The notes below the pieces were generated by a model. That model searched no databases. It was given only the letters and a program-made list of their open reading frames with translations, and was not told the origin of the DNA. A DNA stretch of 64,000 bases from Urechis unicinctus (lineage: Eukaryota; Annelida; Polychaeta; Xenopneusta; Urechidae). Numbering within the stretch: the first letter of the stretch is position 1; the number at the start of each line of letters is the position of its first letter. The DNA lies in NCBI GenBank assembly GCA_034190875.2, contig CM067344.1:69978309-70042308 (forward strand), read 5' to 3'. Shown here in pieces: positions 13,713 to 27,348 of the stretch. Position numbers and translations under genes: made by a program.

Positions 13713-14040
13713 ACACCATTGTAAATCATAGAATCTTAAAGAAATTGTCACTATTGAAAAACATCGCATATGACAAAATAGACGCAGTTGAATATCTATA
13801 AATCTGATTGAAATAGACTCCACGGAAAATTATTTAATCTGATGAAAATAAACGCAATTGAAAACCATAGTATCTTATGGAAATAGACATGGCTAAAAAT
13901 CTTACAATCTGATAGAAACAGTCGCCATTGAACATCATAATGATAAAAATAGACACTATTGAAATTCATGGAATCTGATAGAGCACCATGGAATCTAACA
14001 GACACGGACTGCATTTGCCATGATTGAATCTGATAGATTT
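13713..14040. repeat. Decayed tail of a tandem array
   Basis: Irregular repeats of AATCTGATAGAAATAGAC and similar at roughly 35-40 bp spacing, too diverged for a clean consensus. Confidence 0.6.
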
Positions 14041-16321
14041 TATCAACATATCCCATCATGGACTGTGACAGGGTAAAACATCTCTGGGGCAGTGACCTTT
14101 GACCGCAGTGATTCTGTCCACATCGCAAAAACTCGCTTCTACAAATGTCAACGAATGGGGTTACGATGGAAGTACACTCAGACATGTAACCATGGCTATA
14201 GGATCACGTGACCGCTGTGATAACGCCAGTGACAGGGATTGATCTCAGTCAATGGTCGTAGGATGTGGATGGATCTCAGGACAGAGTAGCACTTGACATT
14301 ACAGCGCCCTGACATGACGCAATGCACAGGCATGATGACAATAACTGCAATTGAGGGATCAACGCCTGAAGTGAAGTCAAACTGGCCGAGCAATACATCA
14401 CATTTAATGGTGGCAAACAAAGTACATTATCATCACAGCGACTAGACCTGACGTCATACCCGCACATGTACATTCGCCACATTGCCTCCAAACCCTTGGG
14501 GAACCAAATCATTCCTATCCGAACAAGCCCACCCCGATAGTCCACCAATCGACCTCCACCCCTTACACCCCCATTCCCCAAAACATAAAAAAACCCACCC
14601 AAAAACAACTTTGTGACACATGGCTCAAAGCAGGCGGGTAAGATGTGAAAATGAGGTCTGTAAGTTAGGGAGGGTGGGGAAGAGAAGGCAGGGAGACTGG
14701 GTGGGGGGGGGGGGTGGAGTTGGCGGATGATGCACGTCACGCTCTCCATACTGGCCGGGTGGCCGTCACAGCGCGCCACAACTCACGCACCACACCCCGG
14801 GCAGCGACGAGACCCGCGGGAGTTCCCCATAACAGTTGGTGAAGCTGGCGTTGTTTTTTGTGTTGCCCCTGTTAAACCGAGCAGTAGTTCATTGCGCCAG
14901 TGCCTGTTAACTGCGCAGCTTAGTATGCCGACCACAGCATGGCCAGGCCGCGGCCTCCCTTCACCTCACCAAGCTTCATTGAACATTTCCAATCGACTCA
15001 ATATCGCACAAGTACTACACCCCTATTCCTCCTGTGTGCCTCAACCCCGCCTCCCCCGACGTTGCCATACAGTTAACCCTTAATACCATCTCATTTTCCC
15101 CCAAATCCTCCCGCAACCTCTGTACCTCCCCTAGGTACCCATACAGCATCGTGAAGAGCATTTCATTCCAGGTCTTGGCATTATGTTATCCAACTCGGCC
15201 TTACATGCCCGTTACGATGCTCCCCAACGCCACACACTAACCCGCGTAGTACGAGCGGCCGATGTAACCAGCGGCCCATTACTAGGTTACTCCTACATAG
15301 AGCCCGCCAGGAGGCTGCCGTTAACGACTGAGTCACCATCACGACCAGGTAGGAGTCACGTCACCAATAAGGCGCACCAGATCTACACCAACAATGCCCT
15401 AATAGGGACACATCAGCCAGCCCAGGTTCGGCTTCCTCAACACTCCACCCCCAGACTCACCCGTACATTCAGATCCGAACTTTTCCATACAATATCAAGG
15501 CTTCTCGCGTGCCAAGGACCCCTGGGGATATAACCTTGGTTGGGACAAGGTCGTTTACGGGGGTTCTTGGCAGGGCTACCCTGGGTATAGAAAAGGGGAA
15601 ATTAGCGGTATGGAATCCTGCTGGCAAAAGCTCAACGCGAGGTTCTCATTTTCTCTACTATCCCGGGAAGCATTGGCAGCACTGGTGACGTCATCACGCT
15701 TCCGACACTCATACTTCCCGCGGCCTACCCAAAACCTAACATGTTCGTTACAAACTAAGCTAGCTTATGCGGTGGAATTATTCCCGGATAAGTTTTGATG
15801 CTTAGTTTGGGTCCAGAACGAGGATGCAGATCACATCCCGAAACCCCGTCCACACAATATGACCTCGTTTGACCTCAAGTCAATAGTCGGTTTGATTGTA
15901 GCCGCACCTCGCCGTCGATAACGGCTCAGCTCGAGCAGTCCATCGCCTGCAGGGAGCTTCAATGCCAACCCAGGACCTATTCATACGGTTCAAAGCAATG
16001 ACGAATGCTGGATAATCTCATTGAACGCCTAAGAATATTAGGGAAAGATTCGATTATGTTCTATGCCCGCGTTAAAAGCAACTAACAAGACTTTGATGAT
16101 AGGGTTCGATTGTAAACCATAAAATTCAAAGGGCTCGGTCGCCCGTATCAAGTTCAATGAGGTAATAATAATAGTCTGTTGAAGTTAATGGCGCGGGTCT
16201 GACCCTCAATAAAGACTCGGCCTCAATACCTCACAGTCTGTTACCATCACATCTTTATTCTGCAAGTCATTGTTTCCCTTGCTCTGTTACTTTCCTAGCA
16301 CCCAACCACCAACCCAACAGC
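14041..16321. other. Intergenic; GC-rich with a poly-G run
   Basis: A run of 12 G lies at 14703-14714. The stretch 14700-15800 is rich in C and CpG and has several staggered plus-strand open frames with low-complexity composition. A CpG-rich promoter is possible but no gene start was identified. Confidence 0.4.
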
Positions 16322-16402
16322 CGCATCCATCCATCCGTCCATCCGTCCGTCCATCCATCCCCATTTTCATTCATCCATCCATCCATCCATCCATCCATCC
16401 AA
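16322..16402. repeat. CATC microsatellite
   Basis: CATC and CGTC tetranucleotides in two runs separated by CCCATTTTCATT. Confidence 0.95.
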
Positions 16403-16554
16403 CAAGCAATCAGTCCAGTAAGCAGAACAACGGTCCAGTAAGCCAGTACAATTGTCTAGAAAGCCAGCGCAATTGCCCAGTTAGCCAGGACATTTATCCT
16501 GTCAGCAAATGCAATTGTCCAGGAAGTCTGCACACTTGTCCAGTAAGCAGTCAA

Positions 16555-17025
16555 CAGAATGCAGCTGTTCAATAAGCGCAATTATCCAATAAGCCAGATC
16601 AATTGTCCAATAAGCCAGATCAATTGTCCAACAAGCCAGATCAATTGTCCAATAAGACAGATCAATTGTAAAATAAGCCAGATCAATTTTACAATAAGTC
16701 AGATCAATTGTACAATAAGTCAGATCAATTGTCAAATAAGCCAGATCAATTGTTCAATAAGTCAGATCAATTGTCCAATAAGCCAGATCAATTGTTTAAT
16801 AAGTCAGATCAATTGTCCGATAAGCTAGATCAATTATCCAATAAGCCAGATCAATTGTACAATAAGTCAGATCAATTGTCCAATAAGCCAGATCAATTGT
16901 CCAATAAGTCAGATCAATCGTTCAATAAGTCAGATCAATTATCCAATAAGCCAGATCAATTGTACAATAAGTCAGATCAATTGTCCAATAAGCCAGATCA
17001 ATTGTCCAATAAGCCAGATCAATAG
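16555..17025. repeat. Minisatellite, 21-bp unit, about 22 copies
   Basis: CAGATCAATTGTCCAATAAG plus C or T repeats at 21 bp. Each unit has the palindrome CAATTG. The frame-preserving length leaves plus- and minus-strand frames open (SDQLSNKPDQ, ISQINCP). A decayed lead-in starts near 16420. Confidence 0.96.
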
Positions 17026-17469
17026 TCCAGTACGACTGCGCAGTTGTCCAGTAATATAGCGCAACTGCACAGCAAGTAAGCGCAGTAGTTAAGTACTGGG
17101 TGTAATAATCTAGAGACAGGCATTATCGTCCAGTGACCATTGCTGTGTGTAAAGTTACTTTTGTGTGGAGCTGTCAGACTATTCTCCAATATTATCAGAC
17201 CTTAGTGAGAGATAACCTATCTGACAGATGTGTATACATTGTTGCAAAATCATTTTTATGTAAGGGAACCTTTGGGTGATGTAAGGACAGCTGCGAATGT
17301 CTGGGTATCAGACTTTGACGAACGGTCTAAGAACTAATGTGCCAGGATCCTGGAGAGTCCAGAGAGAGGCAAGGAAGACTGGCTGTGGGTTAATAGACAA
17401 ACTACCATTTCCCATGGAAATGATCGTTCCGAAGAGAAGGTCAATAACTATTTACCTCCTAACCCCATC
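17026..17469. other. No feature seen
   Basis: Unique sequence. The open frame that starts at 17297 merely reads into the next array. Confidence 0.5.
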
Positions 17470-18690
17470 CTTACAACCGAGTTTCAATCTTACCACCCAG
17501 CCTCATCCTTACCACCCAGCCTCATCCTTACAACCCAGCCTCATCCTTACCACCCAGCCTCATCCTTACCACCCAGCCTCATCCTTACAACCCAGCCTCA
17601 TCCTTACCACCCAGCCTCATCCTTACCACCCAGCCTCATCCTTACAACCGAGTTTCAATCTTACCACCCAGTCTCATCCTTACCACCCAGCCTCATCCTT
17701 ACAACCAAGCCTCATCCTTACATCCAGCCTCATCCTTACCACCCAGCCTCATCCTTACTACCCAGCCTCATCCTTACAACCGAGTTTCAACCTCATCCTT
17801 ACCACCCAGTCTCATCCGCACTACTCAGCCACACGTACCACCCAACCTCATCCTTACCACCCTGTCACACTTATCACCCAGTCTCATTCTTACAAACGGG
17901 TGTCACTCTTACCACCCAGTCAAATCCTTACCATCCAGCCACGCATACCACTCAGCCTCATCCTTACAACCCAGCCGCATCCTCACCACCTAGTCACACA
18001 TATCACCCAGCATCATCCTTACAATCCAGCCGCATCCTTACCACCCAGCCACACATACCACCCAGCCACACCCTTACCACCGAGCCACACATACCACCCA
18101 GCCACACCCTTACCACCCAGCCACACATACCATCCAGCCTCATCCTTACCACCCAGCCACACAAACCATCCAGCCTCATCCTTACCACCCAGCCACACAT
18201 ACCATCCAGCCTCATCCTTACCACCCAGCCACACATACCATCCAGCCTCATCCTTACCACCCAGCCACACATACCACCCAGCCTCATCCTTACCTCCCAG
18301 CCACACATACCACCCAGCCTCATCCTTACCACCCAGCCACACATACCACCCAGCCTCATCCTTACCACCCAGCCACACATACCACCCAGCCTCATCCTTA
18401 CCACCCAGCCACACATATCACCCAGCCACACCCTTACCACCGAGCCACACATACCATCCAGCTGCATCCTTACCACCCAGCCACACATACCACCCAGCCT
18501 CATCCTTACCACCCAGCCTCACATACCACCCAGCCTCATCCTTACCACCCAGTCACATCCTTACCACCCAGCCTCATCCTTACCACCCAGTCACATCCTT
18601 ACCACCCAGCCACACTTACCACCCAGCCACACTTATCACCCAGCCACACTTATCACCCAGCCTCATCGTTACCACCCAGCTACACTTACC
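17470..18690. repeat. Minisatellite, 19-bp unit and 19+17-bp composite
   Basis: CCTCATCCTTACCACCCAG (19 bp) repeats alone at first. From about 18030 it alternates with CCACACATACCACCCAG (17 bp), giving a 36-bp composite that holds frame. This produces a 469-codon open frame starting at 17297 and two on the minus strand; all are repeat artefacts. Confidence 0.95.
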
Positions 18691-19195
18691 ACCTAGCCTC
18701 ACTTAGCACTCAGTCTCGGTTTTACCACTCAGTCTCGTCTTTACCACTCAGTATCGTCTTTACCACTCAGCCTCGTGTTCACCATTTAGTCTCGTCTTCA
18801 CCACTCAGCCTCGTCACCACCTCTCAGCATCGTCTTTATCACTCAGCCTGGTCTTTACCACTCATCCTCGTCTTCACCACTGAGCCTCGTCACCACCACT
18901 CTGCCTCGTATTTACCACTCAGCCGCATATATACCACTCTGCCTCGTTTTTAACACTCAGCCTTGTCTTCACCAATCAGCCCCGTCTTTACCATTCAGCC
19001 TCGTCTTCATCACTCAGCCTCGTCTTTGCCACTCTGCCTCGTCACCACCACTCAGCCTCGTTACCACCACGTAGCTTCACATACCACCTAGCCTCGTCTT
19101 TACCACTCTGCCTCGTCTTTACCACTCGCCTCGTGTTTACCACTCAGCCGCGTCACCATCACTCAGCTTCACATACCACCCAGCCTCATCCTTAC
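18690..19195. repeat. Diverged 19-bp minisatellite continuing the preceding array
   Basis: CACTCAGCCTCGTCTTTAC units, with ACC and TCC variants, continue the 19-bp rhythm. The change from CCACCCAG to CCACTCAG marks a sharp family switch near 18700. Confidence 0.9.
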
Positions 19196-21603
19196 CGCCG
19201 AGCTCTTGTTCATCAGCATCTTTATTTATCTGAGCATTCTATTACTTGCATTTTCAAGTGAAGCGGAAATCGGTAGTTCTCCGTTAGCTGACTACCGATG
19301 ACATTTCCTCTCGGATACACTCGCGCTTTATTAGTTATTGTAATCCAGGTGATACATCAACATGCTCCGGCATGTTTTCTTCCCAGGCAATCCGGTTGCC
19401 ATGTTCTACCATTTCCGGTATTATGAGTAGCTTTTTAAGTAATGTTTTTGGAAAAAAATGACACACTCGACCAGCTACATTAGGTGGCCTGATGCTGCTG
19501 ACCGCGCGATTCCAGGAGGGATGTAATGAGGTGAAATTCACACTACAACATACTTGGGTGGCACGTATACAGTCATTGAAATGATCGAGTTGTTATCATC
19601 CTCATCATCATCAGCCCACGCGCTCGCATCCAGGCAAACACGTTAATGTCACATGCGCATGCTCAACAGCGGCGTGCACCTACCCTGGCGCTAATTGCAT
19701 CATGCTCAGCGGAATGCATGTCCGCCACCACGATGGCTGCTCCACTCGGGCCACATTAGCGGACGCCAGTTTTGCCTGCGACTACTCGGCTGGTATTAAA
19801 GCACGTGGGGCTATTTGTTGCTCTTGTCGAGCCTTTGGTAATTTATTGCATACTTTAGACTGCTCTTTACGCAGTTCTCCGAGGACCGACATTATTGGGA
19901 CAGCTTAATCCAGTGCTTCAGCTGAGCAACAGTACCAGAATAGTCAACTGAGGCTCTGACCAAACAACCACACAACATACGTCACCAATCTCGGTTGACA
20001 ACGGGGATTTTTTCTCATTGAAAAAATACTGTACCATTAGGGTATAAAAAAAATACACAAGACAATGCTAGAAGACACAGAACCACGCCAGCTGCTAAGT
20101 CGCCACCTGCTGGTCGATGCCTATACATTATTATTGCTAACTCGATGGCATATAGCATCTTGATAATTTGCTTCCTGACAGCGGTTTAACTCTTTAATGA
20201 CAAAAATACGATGGGGAAAAACGATCAAAAGCAGCTGTAACCAGGTAAAACAAGCTGCATGTGACATGCTTTTTATTGGCGAACCTATTCATAAGATATA
20301 TGAATGAGATGGAGGAATGGGGACAAATTAATTGAAGGTATGCGTGTCAACTAGCGATGTATGATGTGACTCGATGGGAATCAAATCCGCACCTCAACGC
20401 AACACGGTATCTTTAACGAACTTGTCCTGGGTAAGTGCTTGCACCATGGCTCTTCGTCGTGACGTCATCAACGGAAGCTGGTGAGAGTGTAAGCACGTGT
20501 ACGCGGGATGGCACGGATAGCGTTCTACTCTTAAGACCGCACACTTACCAACATCCTCTGAATCAAATTATTTTTTTTTTTAAGAAACGGCAGTTGCACA
20601 AGCTTGTTGATGAAAGGATGATTCGGAAAATATTGCTTGCATTTGCAACATTTCAAACCTGTATATCATTAACACATATTGAATTGACAGACGAAGCATC
20701 AATCCGTCTTGCTGAGTTAATTGCAGTATCAAAGAACAAATGTTACAGTCGATAACCAATGCATTCGTATTTCATGATTGTACGTAATTGTATCTTTCAT
20801 TCCATGGAAACAACTGGTTCTCGTTGTATGACATACCCATAAAGCTTGCCGCTCGATGGATTCATTAGCAGGCAGACCATCACTCAGGCGGACCACCACT
20901 GGTGAAGAACAAATAATTTACCCGCGATTTTGGCATCGACCCTGACCCAAAACAAAAGCCTTTGGAGGGTCAACTAACTGTTATTGTTGAGCCTTTTTTA
21001 TATCTGAATTTGAATGTGGTTTGTTATTGATGACGAATAACCTCTTTTTGCTGGTGAAAAATACATTACCACTATGCATGCTCTTCTGTCGATTTTTTTC
21101 AAGAGACAAATAAATTTGCCCATCAGAGGTAGGGTATGCTTAAGAGTACAAAAAGCAAACTGCTCTTAATGTATCATTCATGTCCGTAGTACTACAGTTG
21201 TGCTGTGCTGTGGCACTCAGCCCTCAGAGAGCACCGGACAACACGTTTTTCTTTTTCGCGAGGCTACAAGTCAACATTGCACCTCTGTTTAATTGACAGG
21301 AGTTCGATGAAGTTGTGAATGGGATGACAAATATGCGCAACGAGAACCAAAGGTGCTTTGAGGACATGATTTGAGCGGTTGTACTTTATCGCATGTAAGC
21401 TTAGAGGCTGCTGTCTAAAACAAATAGACACAAGACGTCAACTTAATGCAACGGCCCTCGGCACAAGATCGATTCGATTGTAGGTTATTTTAAGACGGAT
21501 TATGCGTCTAAAGAATAAACTTCAACTTGACAAGGAAATCGGTTTTGAAATCGTGAAACAAATGTTTTAACTGATATCAGCCTATGAGGAGCGGGGTCGC
21601 CGG
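19196..21603. other. No feature seen
   Basis: AT-leaning unique sequence with a T-run near 20571. No exon with both splice signals and protein-like sequence was found. Confidence 0.5.
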
Positions 21604-22680
21604 GATGTGAGAGAGAAGAGGTCAGCACCCTGGTTTGTGAGAGGGAACAGGTCAGCTGATGGAACCCTGGTTTGTAAGAGGGAAGTGGTCAGCTGATCAA
21701 ACCCTGGTTTGTAAGAGGAAAGTGGTCAGCTGATAGAACCCTGGTTTGTTAGAGGAAAGTGGTCAGCTGATAGAACCCGTGGTTGTAAGAGGGAAGTGGT
21801 CAGCTGATAGAACCCGTGGTTGTGAGAGGGAAGTGGTCAGCTGATAGAACCCTGGTTTGTGAGAGGAAATTGGTCAGCTGATAGAACCCTGGTTTGGTAG
21901 AGGAAAGTGGTCAGCTGATAGAACCCTGGTTTGTGAGAGGGAAGTGGTCAGCTGATAGAACCCGTGGTTGTGAGAGGGAAGTGGTCAGCTGATAGAACCC
22001 TGGTTTGTGAGAGAAAAGTGGTCAGATGATAGAATCCGTGGTTGTAAGAGGGAAGTGGTCAGCTGATAGAACCCTGGTTTGTGAGAGAAAAGTGGTCAGA
22101 TGATAGAATCCGTGGTTGTGAGAGGAAAGTGGTCAGCCGATAGAACCCGTGGTTGTGAGAGGGAAGTGGTCAGCTGATAGAACCCTGGTTTGTGAGAGGA
22201 AAGTGGTCAGCTGATAGAACCCGTGGTTGTAAGAGGGAAGTGGTCAGCTGATAGAACCCGTGGTTGTGAGAGGGAAGTGGTCAGCTGATAGAACCCTGGT
22301 TTGTGAAAGGAAATTGGTCAGCTGATAGAACCCTGGTTTGTGAGAGGAAAGTGGTCAGCTGATAGAACCCTGGTTTGTGAGAGGGAAGTGGTCAGCTGAT
22401 AGAACCCGTGGTTGTGAGAGGGAAGTGGTCAGCTGATAGAACCCTGGTTTGTGAGAGAAAAGTGGTCAGATGATAGAACCCGTGGTTGTGAGAGGAAAGT
22501 GGTCAGCCGATAGAACCCATGGTTGTGAGAGGGAAGTGGTCAGCTGATAGAACCCTGGTTTGTGAGAGGAAAGTGGTCAGCTGATAGAACCCGTGGTTGT
22601 AAGAGGGTAAAGGTCAGTCGACAGCATACTGGGTTGTGAGAGGATAGTGGTCAGCTGACAGAACCCTGGGTTGTGAGTGG
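21604..22680. repeat. Minisatellite, 37-bp unit, about 29 copies
   Basis: GTGGTCAGCTGATAGAACCC plus TGGTTTGTGAGAGGGAA or GTGGTTGTGAGAGGGAA. Two unit types, CCTGG and CCGTGG, alternate in runs. A multi-unit block beginning near 22075 recurs near 22443, about ten units later. Each unit has the palindrome CAGCTG. Confidence 0.95.
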
Positions 22681-25600
22681 TCACCCCAGCTATCCGGACT
22701 ATAGTAATTCGGAGATGATAGAACAGCTGCCATACAGAGTTATCCGAACTGCTGTCCAGGCTAGACAGTGTTGTCAAAATAGCAACGATAACGAATTAAC
22801 CTGAATCAGGGCATTTGGCATTTCACCGATTGCGTAGTGTCTTCAAAGTGAAATATTGTAATTTTTATAATGTTTGGTCAGCAAAGCATGTCTAGAATTC
22901 AACAGCCGACCAAAATCATAGGGGTTTGTAACCTCTTAGTAATCACTGGTTGTTATGGTGATGGTGACATCCATTTAATATGCAAAACGGCCTTGGGAAG
23001 AGGGATAATGACCAAACTGCATCTGTGATTCGTTCCGAAACTGCCGGTGTTGTCATCCATGATTTATCAAGGATAACGGCTTACCATGCTCAATTTAGCA
23101 ATCGCAAAACTCCACACGAGCCATGATGTAGCAGGTGTTGAGGGTATGCAGAGGATGACAGCTAATCTATTCAGATCTATATATCTATATATACTAGTAT
23201 ATTAGATTTAGAGATCGGAAACCGAGCGCCTGTGGACGGTATTATGAAGACAAATGTCTTACCATGCAGGCAGCGTCACAATCTCTCACACCTAACTAAA
23301 CCCATTCCGTCAATCAAACGGAAAATCTAATATTTGTGAATCGTTCATTTCTTTTTGCAATTCCTCTTTTAAAAAATGCACGCTTATTTGTAGCCGCCCC
23401 TTCAATATTCAAGTCGCTAGATGGAGCATCCTTTTACGGGTGTGCACATGGAGATCATCATACTCAAATTGAGCTCTCAGGCGCCTAAAAGGTCATTTGC
23501 TATTTCTATTTTCTTATGACTATGCTTTCGATATCGAATGAATTAAAAACTGAGTTATATGGGTAGGATAAGTCGTGATATATTATGTTTATCTCTCATT
23601 TGACCCCTTTTCACAATAGAAAGTCTATGTGGAAATATTGGACTGAATTTCGTTCAAATTGAGCAGCAATGAATTATTTCAATTGGCTTAAAATTGTCTT
23701 ATATTAAGAACATAGATTATACTTCAGTTGATATAGTTGCCTGCTATCGAACTCGTGAACAAACACTACATTTATCATCAGATCAATAAACTATCAAGAG
23801 CGCTAATCTAGGTAAGGATTGGTTATAACAATGACATTTAGGAGCAGACAATTCCCTTGTCCAGTCTATGTATCCGGTACGAATATGAGGCAGTCGAGCA
23901 AGCACTTTCCATTGTTTTGGCTTCAATGTTGTCGTTGGCCGTTCATTTGTGATGGCTCATATATGAATCAGTAATAAGTTATTGCAAATACCAAACGCCT
24001 CAGAGGTAAAAGCAGTATACCAACCAGATCACTAATGGTATGCGATTTAATAACCTCTGTGGAAATATTCTGAGGAAACTTGCATGAATGAGTCGTGTCT
24101 GGTTACCATTGCTCATCGGTTCATGCTCGCTTACTTTGTTCACAACGATAAAAGTGACATCAACCTGGCTTGAACAGCTGATAATGGATCAATCAGCTCA
24201 TGAGCTGATGGCTCGGTCAAGTGTGGTTAAATCTTGTGGTGAAAACTGATTTCAAAAAATGTGGAAAGGAACAGCACAAATATCAATTAGAGTTTGACAG
24301 TTTATGGCGGACTATGTCGTGACACGGCGTGGTCTGATGGTGTCCTTGATGATGATCTCGTTTGGGTGCATGAACCACGCGACATAATACGGATGTCTTA
24401 TCCGATAACCATGATTCGATTGTCTTTTACCCAAACTATCGTTTTAAACGCGATACCGAACGTTTATCTAATTTTTTTACATAATGGTTTAGGGGTGTAA
24501 ATCTAGCTTTACTCAATGAGCATCCATGGCCCTTTTATGTCTTCATTTGATTATAATGAAATGTTCGCATATCACACATTCTTGTGTTTGCGCATTCGTT
24601 TCCATCATTAACAATAAATATGACACGACGCTAGGGAGCGCCATTGCGGATACTGAGGTTATGTGATTACGGCGCTCGTCTTGTAGCACAGGTGTTCTCG
24701 GGTTTCCCTGACTCGGAATAAAAAACAACTACAGTGACACAAAGGCGTGGAACTTCTTTCAACACAAATATCGTCGAGCAATGTGAATATTTATAACTCT
24801 TTAAAAACAGTTTACAATATATAACTTCTTAAGTGTAAGAAGCTCGTACCGTTTTTATATGTAAATGTTCAGACTAGGACTAGATCGACTTATCGGGAGC
24901 AGTATTCGATCGTTCAAGCGTAAATGTTCAGACTAGGACTAGATCGACTTATCGGGAACATTATTCGATTGTTGAAGCACAACACGCATGACAGTAAATA
25001 CAATGCAGTTGTCATCTACATTACGACAATTACGCAGGATAATTGACAGATTAAGGTTTCATGAGTTTAATTATGAACATAAAATCTACAAAGGCTGATC
25101 AGAGGAGCGACCAGTGCATGTTAAGTGAACATATGAAAACTGTGGCTTCTTACGCCGTTGGGAACTCCACGTGTGTCTAAAACTTTCGGATTGTGGTATA
25201 ACGGAATCTTCACCGTTTAGAATTCTCGTTAATAGGCCTATACGATATGTGTGACTATTGACATTTTCATTTCCTAATCATAGCTTTGGCGTATATAATA
25301 ATTCGGATCTTTATGCTTCGTAGTGAATTGAATGGTAATATTCTATGGTGAAATACTACATGAATGAAACAACAGATCATTTGGTAATTGTTTTATTGGC
25401 AATCATCAATATACAAAAACTGTTGGGAATGATGAGTAAATGTATACATAACTCCAATTGTATGAAAGGACATAATATATTACCTCTGCTTCAAGCAGAT
25501 TTTACGCTGATAGTGGTCTTTGGTGTTATATACAAAAACGTAATATGTACATAAAAACAAACCAATATCGTTGAAACACATTAAAAAGTTACCCAGCTAC

Positions 25601-25907
25601 AATTACTTACAGCGGCGAGAAAGCAATAGATCGGTGTTTTATAATTTAGATAAGGTAATTGCCTCCTATTTTTTTCGGATATGATCACAAACTTTCTTTT
25701 CGACACCACTGCATTGCCCAAATGATCTCACCTGATAAAAATGTGTATGACGTTTTCAACAAACAACACATGTTAAGGTAGAAATTTGAGTGCTTGGACT
25801 AAGAACCATCAAATATTAACAAGGCCATACCCTACTGCTCAGTATCCGCCCAATTCTGCCCAGAGCAGTCAGATATGAATGGATCACAGGTGAATAGGTC
25901 GTATCAT
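22681..25907. other. Downstream flank of CNTD1; a 59-bp tandem duplication
   Basis: 24861-24919 repeats at 24920-24978 with few mismatches. An 18-bp perfect palindrome, ATCAGCTCATGAGCTGAT, lies at 24192-24209. Otherwise AT-rich unique sequence without convincing exons. Confidence 0.6.
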
Positions 25908-26003
25908 TTACTCCTCCTCCACAATCTGCTGCACAAGAATCGTCGCAAAATCGAGAATATCCTCCAAAGGTACTCCACTTATCTTGTGAAGGGCCTGCAT
26001 GAC
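25908..26003 (-). CDS. CNTD1: CNTD1 exon 7, C-terminus (residues 280-310)
   Basis: The terminal exon encodes VMQALHKISGVPLEDILDFA and then TILVQQIVEEE before TAA. The acceptor is ATCTTCCCAG. The C-terminal tail is shorter than I recall for vertebrates. I saw no canonical AATAAA just downstream, so the 3' end is not defined. Confidence 0.88.
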   Translation of the reverse strand, partial: VMQALHKISGVPLEDILDFATILVQQIVEEE

Positions 26004-27316
26004 CTGGGAAGATAAACGTTACTAAGATGCAGATACATGTTAGCCAGGTTTCCCGCTGCACGCGCGAGGGATATACCACAGTCTATAAAAACAAGTAGTT
26101 TATTGGTGCCCTGTGATTATTCATTTCTTATCAGTGCTTGCGAATTCATAACAGTGATCACGTAATAATGAATTATATCCATCAGTGTCAATGCACGAAT
26201 TGTGAAATCTATATCACAAACTTGCGCAGAGCGTAGAAGGATTATCATTTGTTATATCACTATCAATATTCGGAGCTTGACGCGTAAAAAAGTGGAATCC
26301 TACGAGACAGAAATGATGATATGGGTGTTGCTGGTTGATCTTCATAATGTTTATCTCTACAGTTTTCGCGCTGTGTAGCTCAGTTTATTCCACAAACAAT
26401 AAACACAGGAGATGGCATAAAAGCGATTAGCTATAACCCGATCGCTAGGACGAACAAATGAGGGACACAAAAATAGTCCACACCATCCCTTATAGTAAAA
26501 CCCGGGTAATATTGCGGCATTGACCATGTTGCATCACCCCGTAAAGTACACATCCATGTATGAAATAGCCTGTAAGTGAGATACAGAGAGACAGACAGGC
26601 GGGTGGACAGGGGGACACTAGACCTAATTAGCAAGGTAGAAACGTTCGATTGCTTTCATGATGATGCACAGCGCGTAGTTCATACAGCACGTGATTGCTA
26701 TAGTAAATTGTGACAAACCCAGGGTACTTAGTCATATTAGGTTGTGAATTATGCAAAGACATTTCACCTTCATTCATCCCAGGGGCTCTGGTTGCCTGCT
26801 AGCTGTAAAATTACTTCTTTATATCGAATATATTATCCCTTATCGTATTATAAAACACCTCGACCACGGGTATCCTATGAATGGGCGAGTTCATTTAGAT
26901 TATTTTCAGAATTCTTACCTTATCAGCGTGTTTCTGATCCACTATGTAGTAAGTTGCTGCTATAACGGCAACGGCCAGCAGCATAAAGTCGTTCTCCACT
27001 TGACAGAATCTCTCCCTGTAGCGAGAGACAAATAAGCAAAGAAGGCTAAAAAAACGCGCAAGCACATTCCGCGTGCAGCACGAATGTATACGCCCAGTGG
27101 GTATTACTTGTCCACCATATCAATGACTTAGGTCATCTTCAAATAGTGAACGCTATACAAGGTATTATATAACAACTCAGTTGAAGTAAACAAACGCCCA
27201 GGGCAATATAACCACCCCCCCCCCCCACCCCCCCTAGCAAATCCTGATCGAATATTACTGCATCTTCTAAGCCAGGGATATGCAATAGATGAAGTAAACA
27301 AACGCCCAGGGCAATA

Positions 27317-27348
<32 letters not shown>

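Noticed and set aside
12803-13729. 308- and 290-codon minus-strand open frames
   Set aside because: Direct translation of the 36-bp array. Up to three minus-strand frames and one plus-strand frame are open over parts of the same bases.
17297-18706. 469-codon open frame, the longest in the window
   Set aside because: Nearly all of it is a translated 19/36-bp repeat (Pro, Ser, His, Tyr), with several frames open on both strands.
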